Shown here piece after piece: positions 48,660 through 57,603 of a stretch of DNA of 64,000 bases. Location: the NCBI RefSeq assembly GCF_008704535.1, contig NZ_CP023701.1:1984001-2048000 (forward strand), read 5' to 3'. Each line of letters opens with the position of its first letter. The stretch's first letter is position 1. The notes beneath the pieces were generated by a model. That model did no database searches. It worked only from the letters and a program-made list of their open reading frames with translations, and was not told the origin of the DNA. Position numbers and translations under genes: made by a program. The DNA comes from Streptomyces subrutilus. Lineage in GTDB: Bacteria; Actinomycetota; Actinomycetes; Streptomycetales; Streptomycetaceae.

Positions 48660-49586
48660 TCAGTCCTCCGGTTCCGCGGCCTCCAGTGCGGCCCTGGTGG
48701 CCTCGGGAAGGGGCTGCGCGGGGCGCTCCAGGGGCGGGAGGTCGGGCAGGGCGTCCCAGGCCACGGCGCGGCGGCGCAGGTCCGTACGGACCTTCTCGGC
48801 GACTTTGCGGGTGTCGCGGCGGTTCATGACCGCGCCCACGGCCGCGCCGACCATGAACGGCATCAGGTTCGGCAGGTTGCGGAACATCCGCTTCATGATC
48901 TGCTGGCGCAGTTCTCGCTTCATCTGGCCGCCGAGCGCCGCGTTGAGCGTGGTCGGCTTGGTCAGGTCGACCCCGCGCTCCTCGGTCCACGAGGTGAGGT
49001 AGGCGACGCTGCGCTGCTTGAGGGTGCCGGGCGGTCGCAGCCCGTAGACCTCGTGGAGTTCGGCGATGAGCTTGATCTCGATCGCCGCGACGCCCGTGAT
49101 CTCGGCGGCCAGTTCGGCCGGCATGGCGGGCGGGACGGGCAGCATGGCGGCGGCGCCGATGCCGGCGCCCACCGTGGAGGTGGCGTTGGCGGCGCCGCTG
49201 ATCAGCTTGTCGGCCAGCTGATCGGGGCCGAGGCCCGGGAACTGCGCGCGCAGGGTCGCGAGGTCCCGAACCGGAACGCGCGGAGCGTTCTCGATGATCC
49301 GGTCGGTGATGTACAGGACGACGTCCCTGACGCCTTCGCCGCCCTTGCGTACACCGTCCCTGACGGATTTCAGCCGACGAGCCCCGGACCTGTGCCGGGC
49401 TCCCTCGTCGGTCTCGGTGTCCGACGGCACCGCGGGTGCGGTGTCGGCGGTCACGGCTGTCGCCTCAAGGGCGGAGCCGCCGGGGGCTGCGGGACCCGTT
49501 CCCGGGTCCGTGGGCGCCACCTGCGTCTCCGCCGGTTCACCAGACTTCCGGAAGCGTCGCTTCCGGAACGGTGTCGAGCCAGCCAC
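48660..49586 (-). CDS. Conserved actinobacterial hypothetical protein with helical core
   Basis: A 308-residue protein with a basic, disordered N-terminal ~95 residues (MAGSTPFRKRRFRKSGEPAE) and a helical core with moderately hydrophobic segments (ISGAANATSTVGAGIGAAAMLPVPPAMPAELAAEITGVAAIEIKLIAELHEVYGL, MFRNLPNLMPFMVGAAVGAVMNRRDTRKVAEKVRTDLRRR). This resembles EcsC-like peripheral membrane proteins, but I am not certain. It lies 12 bp after the DUF4193 gene on the same strand and converges with DUF3093. Confidence 0.75.
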   Translation of the reverse strand: MAGSTPFRKRRFRKSGEPAETQVAPTDPGTGPAAPGGSALEATAVTADTAPAVPSDTETDEGARHRSGARRLKSVRDGVRKGGEGVRDVVLYITDRIIENAPRVPVRDLATLRAQFPGLGPDQLADKLISGAANATSTVGAGIGAAAMLPVPPAMPAELAAEITGVAAIEIKLIAELHEVYGLRPPGTLKQRSVAYLTSWTEERGVDLTKPTTLNAALGGQMKRELRQQIMKRMFRNLPNLMPFMVGAAVGAVMNRRDTRKVAEKVRTDLRRRAVAWDALPDLPPLERPAQPLPEATRAALEAAEPED

Positions 49587-49598
49587 GGCCGACGCCTC

Positions 49599-49895
49599 TC
49601 AGTCGCAGTCGCGACAGATCGGCTGACCGTTCTTCTCCCGCGCGAGCTGGCTGCGGTGGTGCACCAGGAAGCAGCTCATGCAGGTGAACTCGTCGGCCTG
49701 CTTCGGCAGCACCCGTACGGCGAGTTCCTCGTTGGAGAGGTCCGCGCCGGGGAGCTCCATGCTCTCGACCGAGTCGTACTCCTCCATGTCGGCGGACGAG
49801 GACGACTTCTCGTTGCGTCGGGCCTTCAGCTCTTCAATGCTGTCGTTGTCGACGTCGTCGTCGGTCTTGCGTGGGGTGTCGTAGTCCGTTGCCAT
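49599..49895 (-). CDS. DUF4193 zinc-ribbon-like protein
   Basis: A 98-residue acidic protein beginning MATDYDTPRKTDDDVDNDS. The C-terminal EFTCMSCFLVHHRSQLARE...ICRDCD has two CxxC pairs that should bind zinc. This is the DUF4193 family found throughout actinobacteria, of unknown function; the acidic N-terminus plus zinc ribbon suggests binding to RNA polymerase or another protein. It is the first gene of a two-gene unit with the hypothetical downstream. Its promoter lies in the 382-bp gap that contains a perfect TGTGA-type palindrome. Confidence 0.9.
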   Translation of the reverse strand: MATDYDTPRKTDDDVDNDSIEELKARRNEKSSSSADMEEYDSVESMELPGADLSNEELAVRVLPKQADEFTCMSCFLVHHRSQLAREKNGQPICRDCD

Positions 49896-50277
49896 TGTTC
49901 GCTCTCCCCCTCTGGGTGTTAGCGGTGTCTCAGCGCACGTAACGCGCGAGAGGCCGGACTTGTGCCCGACCTGAGGCGGAGATTTTGCCTCACATCAAGG
50001 TCTGTTACTCAATCGACACCCAGCCGCCCACGTGAAGGAGTGCGTGGCTGGGATGACGACCGGGACCGTACACGGTCCGGGGGCGGTCTTGCACAAACGC
50101 CACCCCGTGTATTTCCCGCCATCAGGGGGGCCGGAAACCCGGACTTCCCGGGCTTTCCGGCCTCCCCGGAGTCACTGAACGCACATGCCCCGACACCCGC
50201 CCATGTGATCGATCACACAAGGGCAACTGTCTTCACATGCCACGAATTCAGCCGAAAGCGAACACGGGGCGCGGCTC
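49896..50277. other. 382-bp intergenic region upstream of the DUF4193 gene
   Basis: Contains the promoter of the DUF4193 unit and the 3' flank of cutS. The half near 49970-50020 is relatively AT-rich with a GAGGC-n9-GCCTC dyad. A perfect 14-bp palindrome lies at 50204-50217. The open frame across it on the + strand has no ribosome-binding site or family resemblance. Confidence 0.5.
50204..50217. promoter_or_regulatory. Perfect palindrome TGTGATCGATCACA (CRP-like)
   Basis: Arms TGTGA/TCACA match a CRP/FNR-type half-site, but with a four-base instead of six-base spacer. It lies 61-74 bp from the cutS stop and ~310 bp before the DUF4193 start, so it could be an operator or part of a terminator for cutS. 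Confidence 0.45.
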
Positions 50278-51525
50278 TCACAAGGGAAGAGTGACACGCA
50301 TCACGAGGCCACCGCCTTCCCGGGGGGTCGCCTGGATGCGGCCGCCGTGTGCGCGCGCCACGGAGCGCGCGATGGACAGGCCGAGCCCGACACCCTTGTC
50401 ACTGCCCGTGCGCTCGGTACGCAGCCGCCTGAAGGGCTCGAAGAGGTTGTCCACCTCGTACGCGGGAACCACGGGACCCGTGTTCGATACCAGGAGGACC
50501 GCCTGGCCGTGCTGCGCCTCCGTGGTCACCTCGATCCAGCCGCCCTCCGGCACGTTGTACCGGACCGCGTTCTGCACCAGGTTGAGCGCGATCCGCTCCA
50601 ACAGCACCCCGTTGCCCTGGACGACCACCAGCGCGCGCTCGCCCCCGATCTCGACGCCCTTGGCCTCGGCCTCGCCGCGCGCCTGGTCCAGGGCGCGCGA
50701 GGCGACCTCGGCCAGGTCGACCGGCTTGCGCTCCACTATCTGGTTGTCGCTGCGCGCCAGCAGCAGCAGCCCCTCGACGAGCTGCTCGCTGCGCTCGTTG
50801 GTGGCCAGCAGGGTCTTCCCCAGCTGCTGGAGCTCCAGCGGGGCCCCCGGGTCGGAGAGGTGCACCTCCAGCAGGGTCCGGTTGATCGCGAGGGGCGTGC
50901 GCAGCTCGTGCGAGGCGTTGGCCACGAACCGCTGCTGGGCCGTGAACGCCCGCTCCAGCCGGTCGAGCATCTCGTCGAAGGTGTCGGCGAGCTCCTTGAG
51001 CTCGTCGTCCGGCCCGTCCAGCTCGATCCGCCGGGTCAGGTCGGAGCCGACCACCCGGCGGGCGGTACGGGTGATCTTGCCGAGCGGCGAGAGGACCCGG
51101 CCGGCCATCGCGTAGCCGAAGGCGAAGGCGATGATGCTCAGCCCCAGCAGGGCCATCAGCGACCGGCTCAGCAGGTCGTCCAGCGCGTGCCGGCGCTGCT
51201 CCAGGACACAGGCGTTGATCGCGGCGTTGAACTGGTCGAGCGGCTGGCCTTCGCCGCCCACGCCCGGACAGGTGCTGCTGGTGACCCGGACCTCGACGCC
51301 GCTCACGATCTTGAACGGCAGGGCGTTGCCCTCCCGCAGGGCCTGCGCCGCCAGCAGGTAGATGATCGACAGCAGCAGGATGCCCGCGATCAGGAACATG
51401 CCGCCGTACAGCAGGGTGAGGCGTATCCGGATCGTCGGCCGCAGCCAAGGGAAGGGACCCTCGGGCTGGCCGGGGTCCCAGGTCGGTTTCGGTGGCGCCG
51501 AAGGTGGCGCCGGGCTGGCTGCCAC
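50278..51525 (-). CDS. cutS: CutS sensor histidine kinase
   Basis: A 415-residue membrane kinase: two transmembrane segments (~36-60 and ~121-143) flank a short extracellular sensor with two cysteines (C86 in SSTCPG and C106 in NACVLEQ). These could form a redox-sensitive disulfide, as proposed for CutS. HAMP, HisKA with H206 (VANASHELRTPLAINRTLLEV) and HATPase (NLVQNAVRYNVPEGG, GVGLGLSIARSVARAHGG) follow. It starts six bp after cutR, so the pair is an operon. The name follows the linkage and the 217-residue regulator; the system is reported to affect protein-secretion quality and antibiotic output in Streptomyces. Confidence 0.9.
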   Translation of the reverse strand: MAASPAPPSAPPKPTWDPGQPEGPFPWLRPTIRIRLTLLYGGMFLIAGILLLSIIYLLAAQALREGNALPFKIVSGVEVRVTSSTCPGVGGEGQPLDQFNAAINACVLEQRRHALDDLLSRSLMALLGLSIIAFAFGYAMAGRVLSPLGKITRTARRVVGSDLTRRIELDGPDDELKELADTFDEMLDRLERAFTAQQRFVANASHELRTPLAINRTLLEVHLSDPGAPLELQQLGKTLLATNERSEQLVEGLLLLARSDNQIVERKPVDLAEVASRALDQARGEAEAKGVEIGGERALVVVQGNGVLLERIALNLVQNAVRYNVPEGGWIEVTTEAQHGQAVLLVSNTGPVVPAYEVDNLFEPFRRLRTERTGSDKGVGLGLSIARSVARAHGGRIQATPREGGGLVMRVTLPL

Positions 51526-51530
51526 GCGCG

Positions 51531-52184
51531 TCAGATCCGGTATCCCGAGCCGGGCACGGTCACGATGACCGGCGGCTCGCCCAGCTTGCGCCGCAGGGTC
51601 ATCACGGTGACCCGGACCACGTTGGTGAAGGGGTCGGTGTTCTCGTCCCAGGCCTTCTCCAGCAGCTGCTCGGCCGAGACGACCGTCCCCTCGCTGCGCA
51701 TCAGGACCTCCAGCACCGCGAACTCCTTGGGCGCCAGCTGCACCTCCCGGCCCTCGCGGAAGACCTCGCGCCGGTTCGGGTCCAGCTTGATGCCGGCCCG
51801 CTCCAGCACGGGCGGCAGGGCGACGGTCGTACGCCGTCCCAGCGCCCGGACGCGGGCGGTCAGCTCGGTGAAGGCGAAGGGCTTGGGCAGGTAGTCGTCC
51901 GCCCCGAGCTCCAGCCCCTCCACGCGGTCGCTGACGTCGCCGGAGGCGGTCAGCATCAGCACGCGCGTGGGCATGCCGAGCTCCACGATCTTGCGGCAGA
52001 CGTCATCGCCGTGCACGAGCGGGAGGTCCCGGTCGAGCACGACCACGTCGTAGTCGTTCACTCCGACGCGCTCCAGGGCCGCGGCGCCGTCGTACACGAC
52101 GTCCACGGCCATGGCCTCCCGACGCAGTCCGGTGGCCACCGCATCGGCGAGCAGCTGCTCGTCCTCGACGACGAGTACGCGCAC
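51531..52184 (-). CDS. cutR: CutR response regulator
   Basis: A 217-residue OmpR-family regulator with phosphoacceptor D51 (VVLDRDLPLVHGD), K in LPKPFAFTEL and a winged helix (VQLAPKEFAVLEVLMRSEGTVVSAEQLLEKAWDENTDPF, VIVTVPGSGYRI). GAGGAAGGAC precedes the GTG at 52184; a start at 52217 would add 11 unconserved residues. First gene of cutRS, with cutS five bases after it. Genes under its control cannot be read from this window. Confidence 0.92.
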   Translation of the reverse strand: MRVLVVEDEQLLADAVATGLRREAMAVDVVYDGAAALERVGVNDYDVVVLDRDLPLVHGDDVCRKIVELGMPTRVLMLTASGDVSDRVEGLELGADDYLPKPFAFTELTARVRALGRRTTVALPPVLERAGIKLDPNRREVFREGREVQLAPKEFAVLEVLMRSEGTVVSAEQLLEKAWDENTDPFTNVVRVTVMTLRRKLGEPPVIVTVPGSGYRI

Positions 52185-52439
52185 GTCGTTGTCCTTCCTC
52201 AGAGCCCAGAAGGGCACACGTGTGTTGCGTCGTCCATCCTGCCCGTTTCGGCCGTAAACCGGCTGTAAGACGCCGCACGGGCGGGACGCGCGGGACGGGA
52301 GCGCGGGACGGGGGGCTCGGATTCACCTCCCCGCCGAGGTTTCCCGCGCCGGGGCGCCGGGGAGGACGTCAGAACACCCCATCCACTCCCTGACGGCGGA
52401 CAGCCACGTGCCGCCGACCCACGAAGAGGGGGCGCCACC

Positions 52440-52619
52440 ATGGACGCATTCACCACGGGTCTCCTGCAGCGCATCAGGACCACGCAGTCGGACCTTCGGC
52501 AGGCCCGCGAGGCGGGCGACGACTTCCTCGTGGAAGTGGAACAGGCGGAGCTGGAGGACCTCCAGCGCCTCGCCGCCGAGCACGGCGTTCCGGTCACCGC
52601 CGCCGTACCCGCCTGCTGA
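52440..52619 (+). CDS. 59-residue conserved-looking small protein
   Basis: MDAFTTGLLQRIRTTQSDLRQ, then AREAGDDFLVEVEQAELEDLQRLAAEHGVPVTAAVPAC. The core forms one long amphipathic, charged helix with heptad-like leucines, followed by a short tail ending in cysteine. GAAGAGGGGG lies eight bases before the ATG. There is no competing gene on either strand, and a perfect 21-bp terminator follows 128 bp later. Codon use (G/C thirds) matches real Streptomyces genes. The family is unknown to me. Confidence 0.7.
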   Translation: MDAFTTGLLQRIRTTQSDLRQAREAGDDFLVEVEQAELEDLQRLAAEHGVPVTAAVPAC

Positions 52620-52746
52620 CGTCCCCCGCCGTCCGCCCGGGCGGCCGTACCTCCCGCCCGACCTCCTCCCGACGACCTCCGCCCGGCAGCCGGCCCGTCC
52701 CCCGCGGTCCGCGCGACGCCGCGACGGCCCGACCCGACCCCGGACG

Positions 52747-52794
52747 CACGACGGAGTCCCGGCCGCCCGCGAAGGCGGCCGGGACTCCGTCGTG
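52747..52794. terminator. Perfect 21-bp bidirectional terminator hairpin
   Basis: Bases 52747-52767 and 52774-52794 are fully complementary around the loop CGCGAA. It lies between the convergent 59-residue gene and the inositol monophosphatase gene. Confidence 0.88.
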
Positions 52795-52826
52795 TCCGTA
52801 CGTCGGGGGCGGGTGGGCCGGCCCGG

Positions 52827-53630
52827 TCAGTCGTGCCAGGCCCCCGCCTCGTCCAGCAGCGGCTGCAGCGAGCCGAAGACCGCCGGCGTGGCCGCCAGGG
52901 CCAGCTCCCCGGAGGCCGGCTCGCCCGGTCGGCCGCCGGTCAGCGCGCCCGCCTCCCGGGCGATGAGCTCCCCGGCCGCCAGGTCCCACGGGTTGAGCCC
53001 GCGCTCCCAGTACCCGTCCAGCCGCCCGGCGGCCACGTCGCACAGGTCCACCGCCGCCGAGCCGCCCCGCCGGATGTCGCGCACCAGCGGCACGATCCGC
53101 CGCGCCACCTCGGCCTGCTGCACCCGCCGGCCGTGCACGTACGCGAACCCGGTGGCGACCAGCGCCTGGTCCAGCGGCGCCGCCGCGCGGCAGGCCAGCC
53201 GGACCCCGCCGCGCCAGGCCCCGCCGCCCAGCAGCGCGTGGAACGTCTCCCCGCGCAGGGGCACCTCCACCACGCCCACCACGGTCTCGCCCCGGTGCTC
53301 CGCCGCGATCGACACGCTCCAGGCCGGCAGCCCGTAGAGGTAGTTCACGGTGCCGTCCAGCGGGTCGACGATCCAGCGCACCCCGCTGGTGCCCGGGACG
53401 TCCGCGCCCTCCTCGCCGAGCAGCCCGTCGTCCGGACGGCGCCGGGCCAGGACCCCGGCGATCAGCTCCTCCGCCGCGATGTCCATCTCGGTCACCACGT
53501 CGATCGGGCTGCTCTTGGTCGCCGCGACCGCCAGGTCGGCGGGCCGGCCGTCGCGCAGCAGCGCACCGGCCAGCCGGGCGGCCTCCAGGGCCACGTCCAG
53601 CAGTTCCGCCTTCAGCTCTTCACAGACCAC
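52827..53630 (-). CDS. Inositol monophosphatase-family phosphatase
   Basis: A 267-residue Li+-sensitive-type phosphatase fold with the metal motifs DGLLGEEGAD (GEE), RWIVDPLDGTVNYLYG (DPLDGT) and GLNPWDLAAGELI (WDxAAG). It could act on inositol-1-phosphate, histidinol phosphate or another sugar phosphate. The GTG at 53630 (VVCEELKAELLDVALEAARLAG) has GAGAGGGG upstream. It lies 90 bp after ferrochelatase on the same strand and ends before a strong terminator. Confidence 0.9.
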   Translation of the reverse strand: MVCEELKAELLDVALEAARLAGALLRDGRPADLAVAATKSSPIDVVTEMDIAAEELIAGVLARRRPDDGLLGEEGADVPGTSGVRWIVDPLDGTVNYLYGLPAWSVSIAAEHRGETVVGVVEVPLRGETFHALLGGGAWRGGVRLACRAAAPLDQALVATGFAYVHGRRVQQAEVARRIVPLVRDIRRGGSAAVDLCDVAAGRLDGYWERGLNPWDLAAGELIAREAGALTGGRPGEPASGELALAATPAVFGSLQPLLDEAGAWHD

Positions 53631-53720
53631 GGTCGGCCCCTCTCCCCGCTCGTTCGGCGTGCGCCCGGCTCCCGGGCCGCACGGACTGCTCGGCGCACGG
53701 GCCCCTCGGCGCACGGGCCG

Positions 53721-54875
53721 CTAGGCGTACGGGCTGTCCGCGCCCGCCGCCGCCGGCCGGGGCGCCCGCGCCGGGCAGCAGCCCACCGGGCACAGGTCGT
53801 GACCGGCCCCCAGCCGCCCCAGCGCGCACCGCTCCGCGGCCTCGCCGCGCTCGGTGGCGGCCCGCTCCAGGACGAGTTCGCGCACGGCCGCGGCGAACCG
53901 CGGGTCGGCCCCGACCGTGGCCGAGCGGGCGACGGGCAGGCCCAGTTCGGCGGCCTTGGCCGTGGCCTCGGTGTCCAGGTCGTACAGGACCTCCATGTGG
54001 TCCGACACGAACCCGATCGGCACCATCACGGCCGCCGCGGCCCCCGCGCCGTGCAGCGCCTCCAGGTGGTCGCAGACGTCCGGCTCCAGCCACGGGATGT
54101 GCGGGGCGCCGCTGCGCGACTGGTAGACCAGCTGCCAGGGCAGTGCGGTGCCGGTCCGGGCGCGGACCGCGTCCGCGATCATCTCGGCCACGTCCAGGTG
54201 CTGGCGGACGTACGCCCCGCCCTCGCCGCCGTCCGTGTGCTCCTCGACCGGCCCCGAGGTGTCGGCGGACGCGACCGGGATGGAGTGCGTGGTGAACACC
54301 AGGTGCGCGTCCGCCCGTACCTCCTCGGGCAGCGACTCCAGCGAGGCGAGCACGCCGTCGACCATCGGGCGGACGAAACCGGGGTGGTTGAAGTAGTGCC
54401 GCAGCTTGTCGACGCGCGGCAGCTCCGCGCCCTCCTCGGCGAGCACGGCCAGCGCGTCGGCCAGGTTCTCGCGGTACTGCCGGCAGCCCGAGTACGAGGC
54501 GTACGCGCTGGTCGCGAGCACGGCGATCCGGCGGCGCCCGTCGGCCGCCATCTCCCGGAGCACATCGGTCAGGTAGGGGGCCCAGTTCCGGTTGCCCCAG
54601 TACACCGGCAGGTCCAGTCCGTTACCGGCGAAGTCCTTGCGCAGCGCGTCCAGGAGTTCGCGGTTCTGCCCGTTGATCGGGCTGACCCCGCCGAAGCCGA
54701 AGTAGTGCTGCCCGACCTCCTTGAGGCGCTCCCGCGGGATGCCCCGCCCGCGGGTGACGTTCTCCAGGAACGGGACGACGTCGTCGGGACCCTCCGGGCC
54801 GCCGAAGGACAGCAGCAGGAGGGCGTCGTACGGGGCGGCGGGCCCGCCGGCGGGCGGGGGGAGCTGGTCTGACAT
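53721..54875 (-). CDS. hemH: Ferrochelatase (coproporphyrin III ferrochelatase)
   Basis: Inserts Fe2+ into a porphyrin in haem synthesis. The 384-residue protein begins [33 protein letters not shown] and has the substrate-contact [13 protein letters not shown], the conserved [11 protein letters not shown] (metal-site His) and [17 protein letters not shown]. The C-terminal [19 protein letters not shown] supplies the cysteines of the actinobacterial [2Fe-2S] cluster. In actinobacteria the substrate is coproporphyrin III (CpfC pathway). The divergent MFS gene shares a 169-bp gap with an iron-box-like dyad. Confidence 0.93.
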   Translation of the reverse strand: MSDQLPPPAGGPAAPYDALLLLSFGGPEGPDDVVPFLENVTRGRGIPRERLKEVGQHYFGFGGVSPINGQNRELLDALRKDFAGNGLDLPVYWGNRNWAPYLTDVLREMAADGRRRIAVLATSAYASYSGCRQYRENLADALAVLAEEGAELPRVDKLRHYFNHPGFVRPMVDGVLASLESLPEEVRADAHLVFTTHSIPVASADTSGPVEEHTDGGEGGAYVRQHLDVAEMIADAVRARTGTALPWQLVYQSRSGAPHIPWLEPDVCDHLEALHGAGAAAAVMVPIGFVSDHMEVLYDLDTEATAKAAELGLPVARSATVGADPRFAAAVRELVLERAATERGEAAERCALGRLGAGHDLCPVGCCPARAPRPAAAGADSPYA

Positions 54876-54945
54876 GCCCCGAATCCTGCCATCCGGCTCC
54901 CCCGGGCGGAAAGCGACCGGCCCCCGGTCCCACCTCCACATGAAG

Positions 54946-54961
54946 GTAAGGTCACCCTTAC
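54946..54961. promoter_or_regulatory. Inverted repeat GTAAGG-n4-CCTTAC between hemH and the MFS gene
   Basis: Perfect 6-bp arms in an AT-richer patch, 71 bp from the hemH start and 84 bp from the MFS start. AAGGTAAGGTCACC resembles but does not match an iron box (about 11 of 19 positions by eye). It is a plausible operator for haem- or metal-dependent control of either gene. Confidence 0.45.
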
Positions 54962-55044
54962 TTCTTGTCTGTATTCTCCCCGTGCGGGTGCCTTGTCGGC
55001 GGTCGTAACCTGTATGGGCCGATCACGTCCCCCACGGAGGGCTT

Positions 55045-56298
55045 GTGCCCAGTCCCTACCGCGCGATCTTCGCGGCCCCAGGCGCCAAGGGGTTCAGCGC
55101 CGCCGGACTCCTCGGCCGGATGCCGCTCTCCATGGTGGGCATCGGCATCCTGACGATGATCACCGAGCTGGGCCGCAGCTACGGCCTGGCCGGCGCCCTC
55201 ACCGCCACGATCGCCCTGTCCGCCGCCGTCGTCGGCCCGCAGGTCTCCCGGCTGGTCGACCAGTACGGCCAGCGGCGGGTGCTGCGGCCCGCGACGCTGA
55301 TCGCGGTCACCGCGGTCACCGGGCTGCTGCTCGCGGCGGCCAACGGCTGGCCGGACTGGATGCTCTTCGCCTTCGCGGTCGCCGCGGGCTGCGTCCCCAG
55401 CGTCGGGTCGATGGTCCGGGCCCGCTGGACCGCCATCTTCCGCGACACCCCCCAGCTGCACACGGCGTACTCCTTCGAGTCCATCGTGGACGAGCTCTGC
55501 TTCATCGTCGGGCCGCCGCTGGCCGCGACCCTGTCCGCCGGCTGGTTCCCGGAGGCCGGCCCGCTGGTCGCCGTCGTCTGCCTGGTGGCCGGGGTCTGGT
55601 GGCTGACGGCCCTGCGCGCCACCGAGCCCGAGGCCCACCCGCGGCACGCGCAGTCCGACACCTCCTCCGCCCTGCGCGCCCCCGGCCTGCAGGTGCTCGT
55701 GGCCACCTTCGTGGCCACCGGCGCCGTCTTCGGCTCCGTCGACGTGGCCACCCTCGCCTTCGCGGCGGAGCAGGGCAGCAAGTCCACCGGCGGCCTCCTG
55801 CTGGCCCTCTACGCCGCCGGATCCTGCCTGGCGGGCATCGTCTTCGGGGTGCTGCACTTCAAGGGCCGGGCCGAACCGAGGTGGCTGCTGGGCATCTGTG
55901 CGATGGCCGTGAGTATGATCCCCCTCCTACTGGCCGGGAACCTCGCGCTTCTGGCCGTGGCGCTCTTCGTCTCGGGCCTCGCCATCGCTCCCACGATGAT
56001 CACCACGATGGCCCTGATCGAGGCGCACGTACCACACGCGAAGCTGACCGAGGGCATGACCTGGATCAGCACCGGCCTCGCGGTCGGCATCGCGCTGGGG
56101 TCCTCCGTGACCGGCTGGGTCGTCGACTCGGCCGGGGCGCGGACCGGGTACGTCGTCTCGCTCGCGGCGGGGACCGCCGCGGCCGCGGTCGGGTTCGCGG
56201 GTTACCGCCGGCTGAAGAGGCCGGCGCAAGGGGAGGAGCCAGCTACCGATGGGGACGGCGACAGCAGGGAAGGACGGCGCGGCGACCGCGTGGCGTAA
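55045..56298 (+). CDS. MFS transporter
   Basis: A 417-residue major-facilitator protein with about 12 hydrophobic segments (LGRMPLSMVGIGILTMI, GLAGALTATIALSAAVVG with loop SRLVDQYGQRRVLRP, and so on through TGYVVSLAAGTAAAAVGF). GGAGGG precedes the GTG at 55045. The DxxGxRR-type loop motif between segments 2 and 3 is DQYGQRR. Its substrate is unknown; divergence from ferrochelatase hints at haem, porphyrin or iron-related export, but this is inference. The 3' end overlaps the next gene by 50 bp. Confidence 0.88.
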   Translation: MPSPYRAIFAAPGAKGFSAAGLLGRMPLSMVGIGILTMITELGRSYGLAGALTATIALSAAVVGPQVSRLVDQYGQRRVLRPATLIAVTAVTGLLLAAANGWPDWMLFAFAVAAGCVPSVGSMVRARWTAIFRDTPQLHTAYSFESIVDELCFIVGPPLAATLSAGWFPEAGPLVAVVCLVAGVWWLTALRATEPEAHPRHAQSDTSSALRAPGLQVLVATFVATGAVFGSVDVATLAFAAEQGSKSTGGLLLALYAAGSCLAGIVFGVLHFKGRAEPRWLLGICAMAVSMIPLLLAGNLALLAVALFVSGLAIAPTMITTMALIEAHVPHAKLTEGMTWISTGLAVGIALGSSVTGWVVDSAGARTGYVVSLAAGTAAAAVGFAGYRRLKRPAQGEEPATDGDGDSREGRRGDRVA

Positions 56299-57577
56299 CT
56301 GGGCGGGGAACGTCACCGCCGCACCGGTCCGCGTGGTGGCCCCGGCCTCGGTCGAGGAGCTCCGGGAGGCGGTCCGCCGGGCCGCCTCGGAGGGCCTGCG
56401 GGTGAAGGCGGTCGGCACCGGCCACTCCTTCACGGCGGCGGCGGCGACGGACGGGGTGCTGGTGCGCCCGCAGGCGCTGGCCGGGATCACCGCGGTCGAC
56501 CGGGCCGCCGGCACCGTGACGGTGGCGGCGGGAACGGTGCTGAAGGACCTGAACCGGGCGCTCGCCGCTCAGGGCCTCTCGCTCACCAACATGGGCGACA
56601 TCATGGAGCAGACGGTCTCCGGCGCCACCAGTACCGGAACCCACGGCACCGGCCGCGACTCCGCCTCCATCGCCGCCCAGATCCGCGCCCTGGAGCTGGT
56701 CACCGCGGACGGCCGGCTGCTGACCTGCTCGGACAAGGAGAACCCGGAGGTCTTCGCGGCCGCCCGGGTGGGCATCGGGGCCCTCGGCATCGTCACCTCG
56801 CTCACCCTGGCCGTCGAGCCCCTCTTCTTCCTGACCGCCCGTGAGGAGCCCATGGGCTTCGACCGGGTGACCGCGGAGTTCGACCAGCACGTCGCGGAGA
56901 ACGAGCACTTCGAGTTCTACTGGTTCCCGCACACCGGCAACTGCAACACCAAGCGCAACAACCGCAGCCAGGGCCCGGCCGCGCCGCCCGGACCGGTGAG
57001 CGCCTGGGTCGAGGACGAGCTGCTGTCGAACGGCCTCTTCCAGGCCGTCAATTCCCTGGGCCGCGCCGTCCCGGCCACCATCCCCGCCATCGCCCGCGTC
57101 GCCAGCCGCGCCCTGTCGGCGCGCACCTACACGGACATCCCGTACAAGGTGTTCACCAGCCCGCGACGGGTCCGCTTCGTGGAGATGGAGTACGCCCTTC
57201 CGCGCGAGAACGCCGTCGCCGCCCTGCGGGAGCTGCGCGCCCTGGTCGACCGCTCGGACCTGCGGATCAGCTTCCCGGTGGAGGTGCGGACGGCGCCGGC
57301 CGACGACATCACGCTGTCGACGGCCTCGGGCCGCGACACGGCGTACGTCGCGGTGCACATGTACCGGGGCACCCCGTACCGGGCCTACTTCACGGCCGCC
57401 GAGCGGATCTTCACCGCGCACGGCGGCCGCCCCCACTGGGGCAAGGTGCACACCCGTGACGCGGAGTACCTGGCGCGGGCCTACCCCCGGTTCGGCGAGT
57501 TCACCGCGCTCCGGGACCGACTGGACCCGGACCGGGTGTTCGGCAACGACTACCTCAGGCGCGTGCTCGGCGCCTGA
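56249..57577 (+). CDS. FAD-linked D-arabinono-1,4-lactone oxidase
   Basis: A 442-residue VAO-family flavoprotein with an FAD-binding PP-loop region (VGTGHSFTAAAATDGVLVRPQALAGI, TVAAGTVLKDLNRAL, SGATSTGTHGTGRDSASIAAQI) and the ALO C-terminal domain ending in HWGKVHT and RLDPDRVFGNDYLRRVLG. HWGK is the conserved flavin-contact motif. It oxidises sugar 1,4-lactones to ascorbate-like products in other organisms. The ATG at 56249 gives a 50-bp overlap with the MFS gene. No closer start has a better ribosome-binding site, and GGGGAGGAG lies before it. Confidence 0.88.
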   Translation: MGTATAGKDGAATAWRNWAGNVTAAPVRVVAPASVEELREAVRRAASEGLRVKAVGTGHSFTAAAATDGVLVRPQALAGITAVDRAAGTVTVAAGTVLKDLNRALAAQGLSLTNMGDIMEQTVSGATSTGTHGTGRDSASIAAQIRALELVTADGRLLTCSDKENPEVFAAARVGIGALGIVTSLTLAVEPLFFLTAREEPMGFDRVTAEFDQHVAENEHFEFYWFPHTGNCNTKRNNRSQGPAAPPGPVSAWVEDELLSNGLFQAVNSLGRAVPATIPAIARVASRALSARTYTDIPYKVFTSPRRVRFVEMEYALPRENAVAALRELRALVDRSDLRISFPVEVRTAPADDITLSTASGRDTAYVAVHMYRGTPYRAYFTAAERIFTAHGGRPHWGKVHTRDAEYLARAYPRFGEFTALRDRLDPDRVFGNDYLRRVLGA

Positions 57578-57603
57578 GCCCGCCGTCCCCGGCCGGCCTC
57601 CGC

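Noticed and set aside
49962..50294. 110-codon + frame in the gap between the DUF4193 gene and cutS
   Set aside because: No ribosome-binding site, Pro/Arg-rich, no family resemblance, and it runs into the cutS 3' end.
52241..52340. Repeated GCGGGACGGG-like units before the 59-residue gene
   Set aside because: Imperfect and few; common in GC-rich intergenic DNA.
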